From contig JAIOHL010000356.1 in the NCBI GenBank assembly GCA_019913005.1, forward strand, positions 1 to 64,000: a stretch of DNA of 64,000 bases. Reading direction: 5' to 3'. Origin of the DNA: Anaerolineae bacterium. Its GTDB lineage: Bacteria; Chloroflexota; Anaerolineae; Aggregatilineales; J027. The notes beneath the pieces are model-generated. The model did no database searches. It was not told where the DNA came from and saw only the letters and a program-made list of their open reading frames with translations. The position numbers were made by a program, and so were the translations under genes. This document shows positions 24,016 through 33,267 of the stretch, in pieces; the first letter of the stretch is position 1, and each line of letters begins with the position of its first letter.

Positions 24016-24231
24016 TCATGAAATAGCCGCCTCAACATAAAGTAGTACCGTATTTGGCTCTGGAATAGGCAAGCCGTCTTCCAATAACCCTTCAATATGA
24101 AATTGGATAGCCTGTTTGATAGCTTCTTCGGTTTCTTCAAGCGATTCACCTGTTGCAATACAGCCGGGTAAATCAGGCACATAGGCCGCATAGTTATTCG
24201 CAGCTTTTTCAATGACAATCCCATATTTCAT
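24016..24231 (-). CDS. hicB: HicB-family antitoxin
   Basis: 71 residues with the HicB partial RNase-H-like fold: YGIVIEKAANNYAAYVPDLPGCIATGES, then EETEEAIKQAIQFHIEGLLEDG. It lies 2 nt after hicA, the usual toxin-first order. HicB binds and neutralises HicA. The short form lacks a separate C-terminal DNA-binding domain, so operon autorepression, if any, would need another factor. Confidence 0.9.
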   Translation of the reverse strand: MKYGIVIEKAANNYAAYVPDLPGCIATGESLEETEEAIKQAIQFHIEGLLEDGLPIPEPNTVLLYVEAAIS

Positions 24232-24233
24232 AG

Positions 24234-24431
24234 TTAATTCTCCTTATCCTTGAGGCCAGCCTGTTTTAAGATACTATTCAAGGTTCCGGGTGGTAAATCA
24301 TCTGATGGTTTACCTGCTATGGTTACAAGCCCTATTTTGATGAGGTGTTTATATTGACGATGGCTGCCTTTTGTCCGTGCTAGATACCATCCGTCCGCTT
24401 CTATCAGTTTAATTACATCCCGTACTTTCAT
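24234..24431 (-). CDS. hicA: HicA-family mRNA interferase toxin
   Basis: 65 residues with the double-stranded-RNA-binding-like HicA fold. It starts MKVRDVIKLIEADGWYLART and has the catalytic His24 in KGSHRQYKH, then a pattern close to VTIAGKPSDDLPPGTLNSILKQAG. The toxin cleaves mRNA when freed from HicB. It is the third gene of an operon, 3 nt after the DUF2071 gene, so it may be co-expressed with metabolic genes in addition to any promoter of its own. Confidence 0.9.
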   Translation of the reverse strand: MKVRDVIKLIEADGWYLARTKGSHRQYKHLIKIGLVTIAGKPSDDLPPGTLNSILKQAGLKDKEN

Positions 24432-24434
24432 GAT

Positions 24435-25169
24435 TTAGGTTGCCTTGATAGGCCATGCCAAAACCTCAATTTTATGGGCATAATGCACGAGGTCGGGTGT
24501 GTTGGTCAAGGGAATCGGCGCAACGGTGTTTAGGGTGATGTCGGCTTTGGCACGTTGTACAGGCCAACGCACATGATGAATATCGCCGCGCACAATCTGG
24601 CCCTTCCGACCCACTGTATAGAGGCAGTAACGTTCGACTAGCCAATGATCCAGTGTCCCCGGTTCGGCATGGAATACATCTGAGTCAGGGGCATAGGTCG
24701 CTTGGAATTCACCCGCCGGAGCGTTTTGGTGAGTGCGCCGACTGCTATACGTGACCTTATCGCCGTCTACCTCCACCTGCATATCAGCATTGAAATAAGG
24801 CAGATGATACCAATTACGTCCCAGCCATACCCCAATCGGATTTGCCGCGTTGAGACTAAAAAACACCACCCCCGGTTTATCGCCATTGACTGTTACATAA
24901 GTCCGCACATTGAGTTCGGCAAACGCCGATAGATAAGGGGCAGTGGGTGTGACTCGTAGGCGAATCCCACGCATATAAAAGGGTACAACACTGATCCACG
25001 CCCGCCCGTCAAAGGTATCAAGCATCAGGCTTTTGGGGATAAGTGGCTGCAATTGCGCCGGATCAAGCGCCCAATGGGCAAACAAGAGCCGATGCCATTC
25101 TTGTTTCATGACCCATGCCCCCATCGGTAATGGATAGGGACGGTGAGCAATATCTTCAATGAGGCGCAT
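24435..25169 (-). CDS. DUF2071 (YqjF-like) family protein
   Basis: 244 residues. Features of DUF2071: WHRLLFAHWALDPAQLQPLIP at the start, then DGRAWISVVPFYMRGIRLR, FAELNVRTYV and GVVFFSLNAANP. The family has an acetoacetate-decarboxylase-like fold; a reaction has not been settled for most members. It begins 4 nt after the aldehyde dehydrogenase gene, which suggests a shared pathway. Confidence 0.85.
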   Translation of the reverse strand: MRLIEDIAHRPYPLPMGAWVMKQEWHRLLFAHWALDPAQLQPLIPKSLMLDTFDGRAWISVVPFYMRGIRLRVTPTAPYLSAFAELNVRTYVTVNGDKPGVVFFSLNAANPIGVWLGRNWYHLPYFNADMQVEVDGDKVTYSSRRTHQNAPAGEFQATYAPDSDVFHAEPGTLDHWLVERYCLYTVGRKGQIVRGDIHHVRWPVQRAKADITLNTVAPIPLTNTPDLVHYAHKIEVLAWPIKAT

Positions 25170-25173
25170 GAGA

Positions 25174-26592
25174 TTATCCCATGTTAATAACTAATTGGCG
25201 CATTTCGGTCATTTCTTGCATGGTATAACGTACCCCTTCACGCCCCAAGCCGGAATCTTTGATCCCGCCATAGGGCATGTGATCTACTCGGAAGGTCGAG
25301 ACATCATTAATCTGTATACCGCCAACTTCCAATCGTTCCCACGCATCCATCATGCGGCGGATGTCGTTGGTAAACACCCCCGCCTGCAGCCCAAAATTGG
25401 AGGCGTTGGCTTGCTGAATGGCATCATCCCATGTTTCATACGGAGAGAGCGTGACAACTGGCGCAAAAACTTCTTCAACACAGACTTTCATCGTCGGAGT
25501 CACTTCAGCCAAAACGGTGGCGGGAATCATTGCCCCATCTCGCTTGCCACCCAACAGTACCGTCGCGCCTTGTGCCACCGCTTCATGCACCCATGCTTCA
25601 ACCCGTTCAGCCGCACGGATGTTAATCAACGGCCCAATATCAGTGGTGGGGTCTCGCGGATCGCCGACTTTGAGGGCTTGCACCGCCGGGACAAAACGAT
25701 CACAAAAATCCTCATAAATCGGGCGATGCAGTAAAATGCGCTGAACAGAGATACAGTTCTGGCCTGCATTGGCAAAACTCCCGATCACAGTTTTCTGTAC
25801 CGCAACATTCAAATCGGCATCTTCATGCACAATTGCTGGGGCATTTCCACCCAATTCAAGAGCGACCCGTTTGCGTCCGGCTTTCGATTTCAGCATCCAA
25901 CCCACTGGCGCACTCCCCGTAAAACTCAACATAGCAATACGGGGGTCGGTGACCAGTTTTTCAGCACGTGGGCCGGGGCAGGGCAGCATACTAAAGGCTT
26001 CTGGCGGGAACCCTGCCTCGATCACCAATTCTGCCATGAAAAGCGAGGACAAAGGGGCAATTTCCGGCGGCTTAATGATGACCGCGTTCCCCGTCGCAAT
26101 GGCTGGGGCCAGTTTGTGACAGCCGAGATTGATGGGATAATTAAAGGGCGTAATCCCCAACACAATACCCACTGGATAGCGTCGGATAAATCCTCGATGC
26201 CCCAATCCCGGCTCTGTCCAATCAAGATCAAGCACCTCACCATAATTCCGTCCGGCCTCTTCACTGGCGACCAAGACAGTTTGGCAAGCACGGCTCATTT
26301 CACCTACTGCCGTCTTGCGATTTTTGCCACTTTCCAAAATCATCAAATCCACCATGCGGTCAAAATTTTCGCGGAACAGACGATGGAGATTCCGCAAAAT
26401 TTCCACACGACGATAGGTGGGCAGTTTGCGTGTGATTTCAAATCCCCGTTGAGCAGCCACAACCGCATCATCTAAATCTTTTTCTGTCGCCATATAAATC
26501 GTGGCAGACACCGAGTCATCATAGGGAAACATCACATCTAAGGTTTCATTGCTGGTACGCCATTCGCCACCCACTAAAAATTTCTCTGCCAT
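25174..26592 (-). CDS. Aldehyde dehydrogenase family enzyme
   Basis: 472 residues, normal for the NAD(P)-dependent family. Visible motifs: cofactor region GITPFNYPINLGCHKLAPA, FTGSAPVGW, ELGGNAPAIV with the general-base Glu, the catalytic Cys near residue 280 in NAGQNCISVQ, and EEVFAPVV. The overall pattern is closest to lactaldehyde/phosphonoacetaldehyde-type members, but the substrate is uncertain. It is the first gene of an operon with DUF2071 and HicAB. Confidence 0.92.
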   Translation of the reverse strand: MAEKFLVGGEWRTSNETLDVMFPYDDSVSATIYMATEKDLDDAVVAAQRGFEITRKLPTYRRVEILRNLHRLFRENFDRMVDLMILESGKNRKTAVGEMSRACQTVLVASEEAGRNYGEVLDLDWTEPGLGHRGFIRRYPVGIVLGITPFNYPINLGCHKLAPAIATGNAVIIKPPEIAPLSSLFMAELVIEAGFPPEAFSMLPCPGPRAEKLVTDPRIAMLSFTGSAPVGWMLKSKAGRKRVALELGGNAPAIVHEDADLNVAVQKTVIGSFANAGQNCISVQRILLHRPIYEDFCDRFVPAVQALKVGDPRDPTTDIGPLINIRAAERVEAWVHEAVAQGATVLLGGKRDGAMIPATVLAEVTPTMKVCVEEVFAPVVTLSPYETWDDAIQQANASNFGLQAGVFTNDIRRMMDAWERLEVGGIQINDVSTFRVDHMPYGGIKDSGLGREGVRYTMQEMTEMRQLVINMG

Positions 26593-26739
26593 TGCTGCTG
26601 CTCCATTTTTTTCAAAAATTTATGTGCCTATTCTACCCTGCCATGAAATTACCGTGAAAATTTGCCTCCATTAGCCAAACAGATATTAATGCGGGGTACA
26701 ATGAAGCTACAGCAAGGATAGAGATAGGGTAGCATCGGC

Positions 26740-27126
26740 ATGGCACGTATACTTTTGGTGGACGATGAGCCAGATATGGTGGAGGTATGGAAGCTGTTTC
26801 TGCGCCGCGCCGGACACGAATTTATGCAAGCAAATGACGGTCTCGAAGCAATAGACATGGTACAACAATTTCTACCTGACCTCATCATCCTTGATCTGAT
26901 GATGCCCAATGCTTCGGGGGATACGGTGTTAGGATTGGTAAGAAGCACCCCGTCATTGGCCCGTACTCGTGTTTTGGTAGTCAGTGCCCACCACGAAGCA
27001 GCTCGTATTTCGCAAAAATATAAGGCCGATGGTTTTTTGTCGAAACCGGTTCATTTGGAGCAATTTAATCGAGAAGTCGAACGCTTAGTCGCAGAGGCTC
27101 AATCCGAAGTCTCACAGGATTCCTAG
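26740..27126 (+). CDS. Single-domain response regulator
   Basis: 128 residues, a stand-alone receiver domain. It starts MARILLVDDEPDMVEVWKLF, with the phosphoacceptor Asp in DLIILDLMMPNASG and the conserved Lys in FLSKPVHLEQ. There is no output domain, so it must act by protein contact. No kinase gene is adjacent. The N-terminal Asp pair and helix pattern are intact, so it should be phosphorylatable. Confidence 0.9.
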   Translation: MARILLVDDEPDMVEVWKLFLRRAGHEFMQANDGLEAIDMVQQFLPDLIILDLMMPNASGDTVLGLVRSTPSLARTRVLVVSAHHEAARISQKYKADGFLSKPVHLEQFNREVERLVAEAQSEVSQDS

Positions 27127-27206
27127 TCCACTTGGCGAAATGCTAGACAAACGAGAGGGTCAAGTTTAAACTCTATTTTATTTCGCCTGCCAAAAGGAGA
27201 GTTTTT

Positions 27207-27683
27207 GTGACAGCACCACGTGGCCTCTATTTTGAAGAACTGGAAGTCGGTCATACGATGATCTCACGCGGGCGCACGATTACCGAAGCCGATGTGGTCA
27301 ATTTTGCCGGGGTTTCGGGCGATTATAATCCTTACCATACCGACGCCGATTATGCGAGTAAAACGCCCTTTGGTCAGCGCATTGCACACGGCATGTTGGG
27401 CCTATCTGCTGCCACTGGGCAAGCCTATGCCCTCGGTTTCATGGACCGCACCGTCATCGCTTTTATGGGCCTCGACTGGAAATTTCGCGCACCCATCTTG
27501 TTGGGCGATACGATTACTGTACAGATCGAAGTCACCGAGAAAAAAGATGCTAAACGCATGGGTGGCGGCTTGGTGACACTCGACATTAAGGTAGTCAATC
27601 AACGCGGTGAAATTACCCAAAAGGGTACATGGACGGTATTGGTGGCGATGAAAGAACTTGCTGAGACCACCGAAACGAACTGA
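27207..27683 (+). CDS. MaoC-like hotdog dehydratase
   Basis: 158 residues, GTG start with AAAGGAGAG upstream. It has the hydratase 2 signature GDYNPYHTDADYA followed by FGQRIAHGML; the Asp and His of this motif are catalytic in R-specific enoyl-CoA hydratases. The family hydrates 2-enoyl-CoA or related thioesters. It is followed after 6 nt by an MBL-fold hydrolase gene, so the pair forms an operon. Substrate unknown. Confidence 0.9.
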   Translation: MTAPRGLYFEELEVGHTMISRGRTITEADVVNFAGVSGDYNPYHTDADYASKTPFGQRIAHGMLGLSAATGQAYALGFMDRTVIAFMGLDWKFRAPILLGDTITVQIEVTEKKDAKRMGGGLVTLDIKVVNQRGEITQKGTWTVLVAMKELAETTETN

Positions 27684-27689
27684 TTCTGC

Positions 27690-28685
27690 ATGTTCATTAC
27701 ACCCACCATCCATCAGTTTCCAATTCCCACCCCTTTTATGGTGGGGCCTGTTAATGTCTACCTCTTAGAAGGAGACCCCCTAACATTGATTGATGTTGGG
27801 CCAAATTCACCCGAAGCCTATGACGCACTGGTGGGAGCATTGGCCCAAGCTGGTTACACCCTCCGCGATATTCAACAAATCATCATTACCCATCATCACA
27901 CCGATCATTTGGGGCAAATTAGCAGGATCGCGGAAGAATCGGGAGCGAAAGTTCTGGCGCATTCCCTAACCCGCGCATTTTTGGATAACCCAACGACGAC
28001 GCATGAACGTTATAAGCTATTTTCCCAAGTGATTTTTCATGAGGCCGCTGTACCGGATGAGGTCGTTCGCCATATCAATCGCAGTTACGAATTTTTGCAG
28101 CGGTATGGTAATCAACCTACCCCCGTTTTCCGTCTACTTGATGAAGGGGATAGAGTAGAAGCAGGCGGCGTCGAATGGCAAGTCTATCATACTCCCGGTC
28201 ATGCTGGTGATTTGATTTGTCTCTATCACGCCGCCAGTCAAACGCTCATCGCCTCTGACCATATCATCCTGAAAATTAGTTCAAATCCTTTGATTGAACC
28301 CGCCGCTGTCGAGGGTCAATCCCGTCCGCGCCGCCTATTGGAATATATTGCCCAACTCCAACGTATAGCCGCTCTCGATATTCGAATAGCCTATTCAGGG
28401 CACGGCGCCCCCGTTGAAGATGTGCGAGGCTTGGTCGAAAAACGGGTCGCTTTTCATCACAAACGGGCTGCCCAAATCCTCGACTTTTTTGAAGGCCATG
28501 CTTATCATCTGTGGGATTTGACCGAGAAAATGTTTGCCCATGTTCCTTCTGACGAAAAATACTTGGCCCTGTCCGAAGTCTTGGGGCATATTGACCTCTT
28601 AGAACGCGACGGCAAACTCACCCGCGACTACCGCGATGGGATTGTCTACTGGCAACCCCGCACCGAAGCGCATCAACACCGTTAG
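27690..28685 (+). CDS. MBL-fold metallo-hydrolase
   Basis: 331 residues. The metal site is THHHTDHLGQ (HxHxDH), with further ligands in HTPGHAGD and ASDHIILK. A C-terminal helical and winged-helix-like part (about 250-331) is of the kind seen in LACTB2-type members (VEKRVAFHHKRAAQILDFF). The fold covers thioesterases, nucleases and glyoxalase II-like enzymes. Its place after a MaoC hydratase favours a small-molecule (perhaps CoA thioester) hydrolase. Confidence 0.9.
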   Translation: MFITPTIHQFPIPTPFMVGPVNVYLLEGDPLTLIDVGPNSPEAYDALVGALAQAGYTLRDIQQIIITHHHTDHLGQISRIAEESGAKVLAHSLTRAFLDNPTTTHERYKLFSQVIFHEAAVPDEVVRHINRSYEFLQRYGNQPTPVFRLLDEGDRVEAGGVEWQVYHTPGHAGDLICLYHAASQTLIASDHIILKISSNPLIEPAAVEGQSRPRRLLEYIAQLQRIAALDIRIAYSGHGAPVEDVRGLVEKRVAFHHKRAAQILDFFEGHAYHLWDLTEKMFAHVPSDEKYLALSEVLGHIDLLERDGKLTRDYRDGIVYWQPRTEAHQHR

Positions 28686-28826
28686 GTTTTTCTCAACGCT
28701 AATGGGTGTTATAATACTCTTTAGATTTGGCTAAATTACGGTATAAAATTGCCGCTCATTTCTTTTGAGACTTTTGAGAAGTGAGCTGTCAATAATATTA
28801 TTGCGTTTGGGAGACATCATTATAGT

Positions 28827-31800
28827 ATGAGCGATAACCCCAACGAATTACCCATTAATTCCCAGAGTGATCTGCCCGAAATCAACACGGGGACTTCGGG
28901 AAATGGTGACACAGAGCCTCTACCCGGTTCAGGTGATACAGCGGGTTGGCGGCTGATTGCCCAAGAGACTTCCCGGCAACGTTGGTACAAACCAACGAAT
29001 GCCCTCTCAACCGAGGAACTCGCCACGCGCAACCAAACCGCCGTGACAACACCGGAGCTACTCCCCGGTACTGTTCCTCTGCGGGAAGGCGGCTGGTATT
29101 CACCGAGCAACACTGTTGATTTGCCGACCATCGTGGCGAGCGCATCGGTTGCATTAAATCTCGACATCCTCCCCTCGGCATCTGCTGTCACTGAATCCTC
29201 TACCGAACCCTTAGAAGCCACTGAACCGCCCGCTGCCCCGATTGCAGAAGGCACGGTTTTTGAGCCATTAGAAGCACCAGAGGGGTTGCAATCAGCAGAG
29301 GGTTTTAAAGAAGCGCCCGAAGTGCCCCTCTCAATCGCATTGGAAGCAGAATCAAGCGGTCTGCGCGATATAGAGCGTGCGCCGGAAGAACCCAGTCAGG
29401 GGTTGACATTTGAGGAAGCAGCAGCCCTGCAACAGCAAGGCACGAGCGAGATTTTAGCGGTTGAACGTGGCTTAGGCGGCGTCAGCGATACCCCTGTAGC
29501 CGACACCAATCCGCTGGATGCGATTGCGGCGAATCCTCAAAGCACTCCTTTAACCACTGCAAATGCAACCCATGTTTTGGGAGATACAGGCGACATGCAA
29601 AAGAAACCCACGCCCCAATCGTCTGGTTTTCAGGCCCAAGAACCCCCTCAGATCACGGGAACTGGCCCCAGTCAGCCGATTACCCCACAGCCATCGGCCC
29701 GTGAAGTTGCCGCCGCCCGTTTCCGTGAAGTGGAGCAGTCGGTACAAATCCTGCGCGACCAGTTTAAGCAGGGCCAGATCACTCGTGCTCAACTGGAAAC
29801 CGAACTGCGCCGCTTGATGGTTTTAGACGATCAAGGACGTTGGTGGACGCTTGGCGTAGATAGCAACCGCTGGTATCGTTTTGATGGGCGCGAATGGATT
29901 CCCGATGCCCCACCCCAAACGGGGTCGCAGCCAGTGGTCACCGCTGGGCAAGGGGTACGTGGCAATTACGTCCCCACTGAAACCAATGTCCAAGCGCCTG
30001 TCGCTGCCGCTGGAGTTGGGGTGTTTGGATTGGTACAGCCCTCCCAAGAACCGACCAAAATCGCGCTGGATGAATATGGGATGCCGCTGCCTCAGCGTGT
30101 ACCAGAAGACGACCCCAACGCTACAATGGTCAATATCCAAGCCTTTACGCCGCGTGCCGACGAACCGACATGGGGGGACTTTCAACAGCCCAAACCTAGC
30201 CCCGATGCAGCGGCTCCGGCGGGGGGGATTAGTGACAAAACCATCCCGTCGGCGGGTGCGCCAAGTTCGCCTGTCAGTGCGCCAACGATTGTTTCGCCTG
30301 TGCAAGCCGCCCAAGCCGCGATGGGGGCCACCATTGAATCACCCCGCCCGGTGGATGCCTCCGCCAATGTCCCAACTGCCGCCCCACCCAAGCAAGTTGG
30401 CATTCAGCCCGATTACAGCGCGGCCTATGATCACCCCTTTGAACGCAGCAACATTATTCGTTATGGGGTATGGGTTGGGGTCGCCGGCATTGTGGCCGGG
30501 CTTGGCATCACCCTCTGTATGCTGCTTGGCATGGTTGGTTACTATATGTCGGTGGTCGGCAAATATCAGGACAAGATTGACAATCTCGGTCAACAGGCCT
30601 CCAATTTCCAGACCACCCGTATTTATGATGCACAAGGTAATGTGCTGGCCGAATATAACGACCCACGTGAAGGCGCAAGGACTTCCGTCCCATTAGAAGA
30701 AATTTCCCCTTGGGTCATTCATGCGACTGTCGCTACCGAAGATGAGACCTATTACGAAAATCCCGGTTTCAGTGTCTTTTCGATTTTGCGTGCCGTATAC
30801 ACTAACGTAACTGGCGAAGGCCCACGTTCTGGCGCAAGCACCATTACCCAACAATTGGTGCGTCAGTTGATTTTGGAAGAAGATTTTGCGGCACAGGTGT
30901 CGAGCGAACGTAAGATTACCGAAATCATCCTTGCCGCCGAACTCAGCCGCAAATATGACAAGAACGAAATCTTGGAACTGTATCTCAATGAGATTTATTA
31001 TGGCAACCTCGCTTATGGCATCGAGGCTGCCGCTCAAGCCTACTTTGACAAGCCAGCCTCGGATTTAAATATCGCCGAAGCCGCCTTGTTAGCGGGTCTG
31101 CCCCAAACCCCCGCCTTATACAGCCCCATCAGTAACCGCGAGGGTTCGATTGGGCGTATGAGTGAAGTGCTGCGTCTTATGACCGAAGCCAATGGCAATG
31201 GCTGTATCCAACTGGAAAACACTTTCAACGGCTATTCCGACGGAACACCCTTCCCTTACGATCTCGCACAACCGCTGTGTGTGACGCCAGAATTTTTGAA
31301 TGCCGACCCCAACTTTGCCATTGACCGCGCTTTGGTCGAAACCAAGATTTTTGAGCAACCCGCCCGCGACCTGCGTTATGCCCATTTTGTCAATTGGGTG
31401 TGGGATCAACTGACCGAAACCTATGGTGCGGATACCATTTATGCGACAGGCTTTAATGTCTACACCACGCTTGACCCGACCATTCAGAATGCTGCCCAAC
31501 AAGCGGTAATTGACCAACTCGCGCAAGCACGGGCACGCTTTGATATTGAAAATGGTTCGGTAGTGGTCATTGATCCACAGACAGGCGCGGTCTGGGCAAT
31601 GGTCGGCAGTTCTGACTTCAATAATGATGAGATTGACGGTCAGGTCAATGTATCTCTCACGCCGCAGCAACCGGGGTCATCTATCAAACCAGTGGTGTAT
31701 GTCACCGCGTTTGAGGGCATTGACCCAGCAAGCCAATGTTATAATGCCGCTGCCCCTTACTTCAGCCCCGGCACGGTGTTATGGGATACCCCGACGGTGT

Positions 31801-33173
31801 GGGGCAATCCGCCATCTGTCTATGAACCCTTGAATTATGACCGTACCTTCCGAGGGCCTGTGACCATTCGACGGGCACTTTCCAACTCGTTGAATGTGCC
31901 TGCGGTAAAAGCCCTTGACTGTGTAGGTACGGAACGCTTCCAAAAAATAGCGAATGATATGGGTATTGAGTTCCCACTGCAATCCCCTACCGCCGTTGGT
32001 CTGCCCTCGGCATTGGGGGCGGCTGAAGTGCGCTTGTTTGACATGGTGGCTGCCTATGCCGCCTTTGCCAATGGAGGGATTCGACGCGAGCCGTTTGGTA
32101 TCAGCCGTGTCGAAACCGTGACGGGGGACATCATTTTCCAAGTGGATATGAATGCGCTGCAAGGTATTCCGGTGATCCGACCCGAACACGCCTATCTAAT
32201 TAGTTCCATTTTGTCAGACAATCAGGCGCGGTCAGAAGAATTTGGTACAGGTTATCCAATGGAGGTAGCGGGTTATACAGTCGCGGTTAAAACCGGGACA
32301 ACCGATGAAAACCGTGACGCTTGGACGATTGGATGGACGCCCCAAGTCGTCGTCGGGGTATGGATGGGCAATACGGATAATCGTCCGACAGGCGGCGAAA
32401 CAGGGTATGGGGTAGCCGCCCCGGTCTGGAATGCAACCATATCGGCGGCACTACAAGGCAAACCGAATGTTGGTTTCGCACAACCCGGCGGCATTGTTCA
32501 GCAGCAGATTTGTAATGACACAGGTACGACAGTTCCCACCAATGGCTGCGGCCCCGGTGGAGATTACTTTGAAGTATTTTGGAATTCACAACCGCCCCCA
32601 CAAGGCACGGATAGTTTGTTGCAGGTGGTCAATGTTGATCCGTTCACCAATCGCATCGCCAACCAGTATTGCCAAGAGTATGCCCAACCGCAAACCTACC
32701 TCATGACCACTGATGCCACCGCGATTAGCTGGATCAACAATCGCCCCGAAGGTCAGGCATGGGCACAGTCACGCGGGTTAACCCTGCCCTTGCAGACTCC
32801 GCCGGTTGAGGAATGTACCGCTGACCAGCCGCGACCCATTGTCGTGTTGAACAGCCCTGCGCCGGGAGCAAGCGTGTCCGGCCCAGTACAGTTGCTTGGT
32901 CAAGTGAGCTTGCCAAACTTCCAAAGATATGAGTTCCAGATTGCCCCAGTGGGAACTGAAAATTTCACCACCCTTGCAGGGCAAACCTACACCATTCAAG
33001 AACCCGATGCCAATTCGTTTTTGGGTGGCTGGAACAGCATTGATACCCCAGATGGACAATATGTGCTGCGTCTGGTCGCTTATGCCACCAACAACGCCTT
33101 TTTGGATGTCCGGGTGCCAATCACAGTTTTTAATAATCAAGCACCCGCAGCGGTTTCTACGCCGACTCAGTAA
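28827..33173 (+). CDS. Class A penicillin-binding protein with long N-terminal tail
   Basis: 1448 residues, about twice a normal PBP1A. Residues 1-540 are Pro/Ala/Glu-rich and mostly disordered, with short Trp motifs: RWYKPTN near 50, GWYSPSN near 90, and RWWTLGVDSNRWYRFDGREW near 340. One TM lies at about 545-572. The GT51 domain has ATEDETYYENPG and GASTITQQLVRQL. The transpeptidase has SSIKP (Ser near 951), SNSLN near 1019 and KTGTT near 1154. C-terminal Ig-like strands follow. It polymerises and cross-links peptidoglycan. The huge cytoplasmic tail may dock cell-wall machinery partners. A terminator follows. Confidence 0.93.
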   Translation: MSDNPNELPINSQSDLPEINTGTSGNGDTEPLPGSGDTAGWRLIAQETSRQRWYKPTNALSTEELATRNQTAVTTPELLPGTVPLREGGWYSPSNTVDLPTIVASASVALNLDILPSASAVTESSTEPLEATEPPAAPIAEGTVFEPLEAPEGLQSAEGFKEAPEVPLSIALEAESSGLRDIERAPEEPSQGLTFEEAAALQQQGTSEILAVERGLGGVSDTPVADTNPLDAIAANPQSTPLTTANATHVLGDTGDMQKKPTPQSSGFQAQEPPQITGTGPSQPITPQPSAREVAAARFREVEQSVQILRDQFKQGQITRAQLETELRRLMVLDDQGRWWTLGVDSNRWYRFDGREWIPDAPPQTGSQPVVTAGQGVRGNYVPTETNVQAPVAAAGVGVFGLVQPSQEPTKIALDEYGMPLPQRVPEDDPNATMVNIQAFTPRADEPTWGDFQQPKPSPDAAAPAGGISDKTIPSAGAPSSPVSAPTIVSPVQAAQAAMGATIESPRPVDASANVPTAAPPKQVGIQPDYSAAYDHPFERSNIIRYGVWVGVAGIVAGLGITLCMLLGMVGYYMSVVGKYQDKIDNLGQQASNFQTTRIYDAQGNVLAEYNDPREGARTSVPLEEISPWVIHATVATEDETYYENPGFSVFSILRAVYTNVTGEGPRSGASTITQQLVRQLILEEDFAAQVSSERKITEIILAAELSRKYDKNEILELYLNEIYYGNLAYGIEAAAQAYFDKPASDLNIAEAALLAGLPQTPALYSPISNREGSIGRMSEVLRLMTEANGNGCIQLENTFNGYSDGTPFPYDLAQPLCVTPEFLNADPNFAIDRALVETKIFEQPARDLRYAHFVNWVWDQLTETYGADTIYATGFNVYTTLDPTIQNAAQQAVIDQLAQARARFDIENGSVVVIDPQTGAVWAMVGSSDFNNDEIDGQVNVSLTPQQPGSSIKPVVYVTAFEGIDPASQCYNAAAPYFSPGTVLWDTPTVWGNPPSVYEPLNYDRTFRGPVTIRRALSNSLNVPAVKALDCVGTERFQKIANDMGIEFPLQSPTAVGLPSALGAAEVRLFDMVAAYAAFANGGIRREPFGISRVETVTGDIIFQVDMNALQGIPVIRPEHAYLISSILSDNQARSEEFGTGYPMEVAGYTVAVKTGTTDENRDAWTIGWTPQVVVGVWMGNTDNRPTGGETGYGVAAPVWNATISAALQGKPNVGFAQPGGIVQQQICNDTGTTVPTNGCGPGGDYFEVFWNSQPPPQGTDSLLQVVNVDPFTNRIANQYCQEYAQPQTYLMTTDATAISWINNRPEGQAWAQSRGLTLPLQTPPVEECTADQPRPIVVLNSPAPGASVSGPVQLLGQVSLPNFQRYEFQIAPVGTENFTTLAGQTYTIQEPDANSFLGGWNSIDTPDGQYVLRLVAYATNNAFLDVRVPITVFNNQAPAAVSTPTQ

Positions 33174-33205
33174 AAAATCGGCAAATTCGTAAAACTAGCC
33201 ATCAA

Positions 33206-33248
33206 CCGCCGGAGGGTTATTGAGTACACTCTCTGGCGGCTATTTTTT
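33206..33248 (+). terminator. Terminator after the PBP gene
   Basis: CCGCC..GAGGGT (from 33206) pairs with ACTCTCTGGCGG (to 33239) with one mismatch, followed by a T-rich tail (TATTTTTTAT). Confidence 0.8.
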
Positions 33249-33267
33249 ATAAATAGGAATCATTTTT

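Noticed and set aside
29881-30696. A 271-codon frame inside the PBP gene
   Set aside because: It is a +1 shadow of the low-complexity PBP tail, with Arg/Pro-rich composition and no homology pattern.
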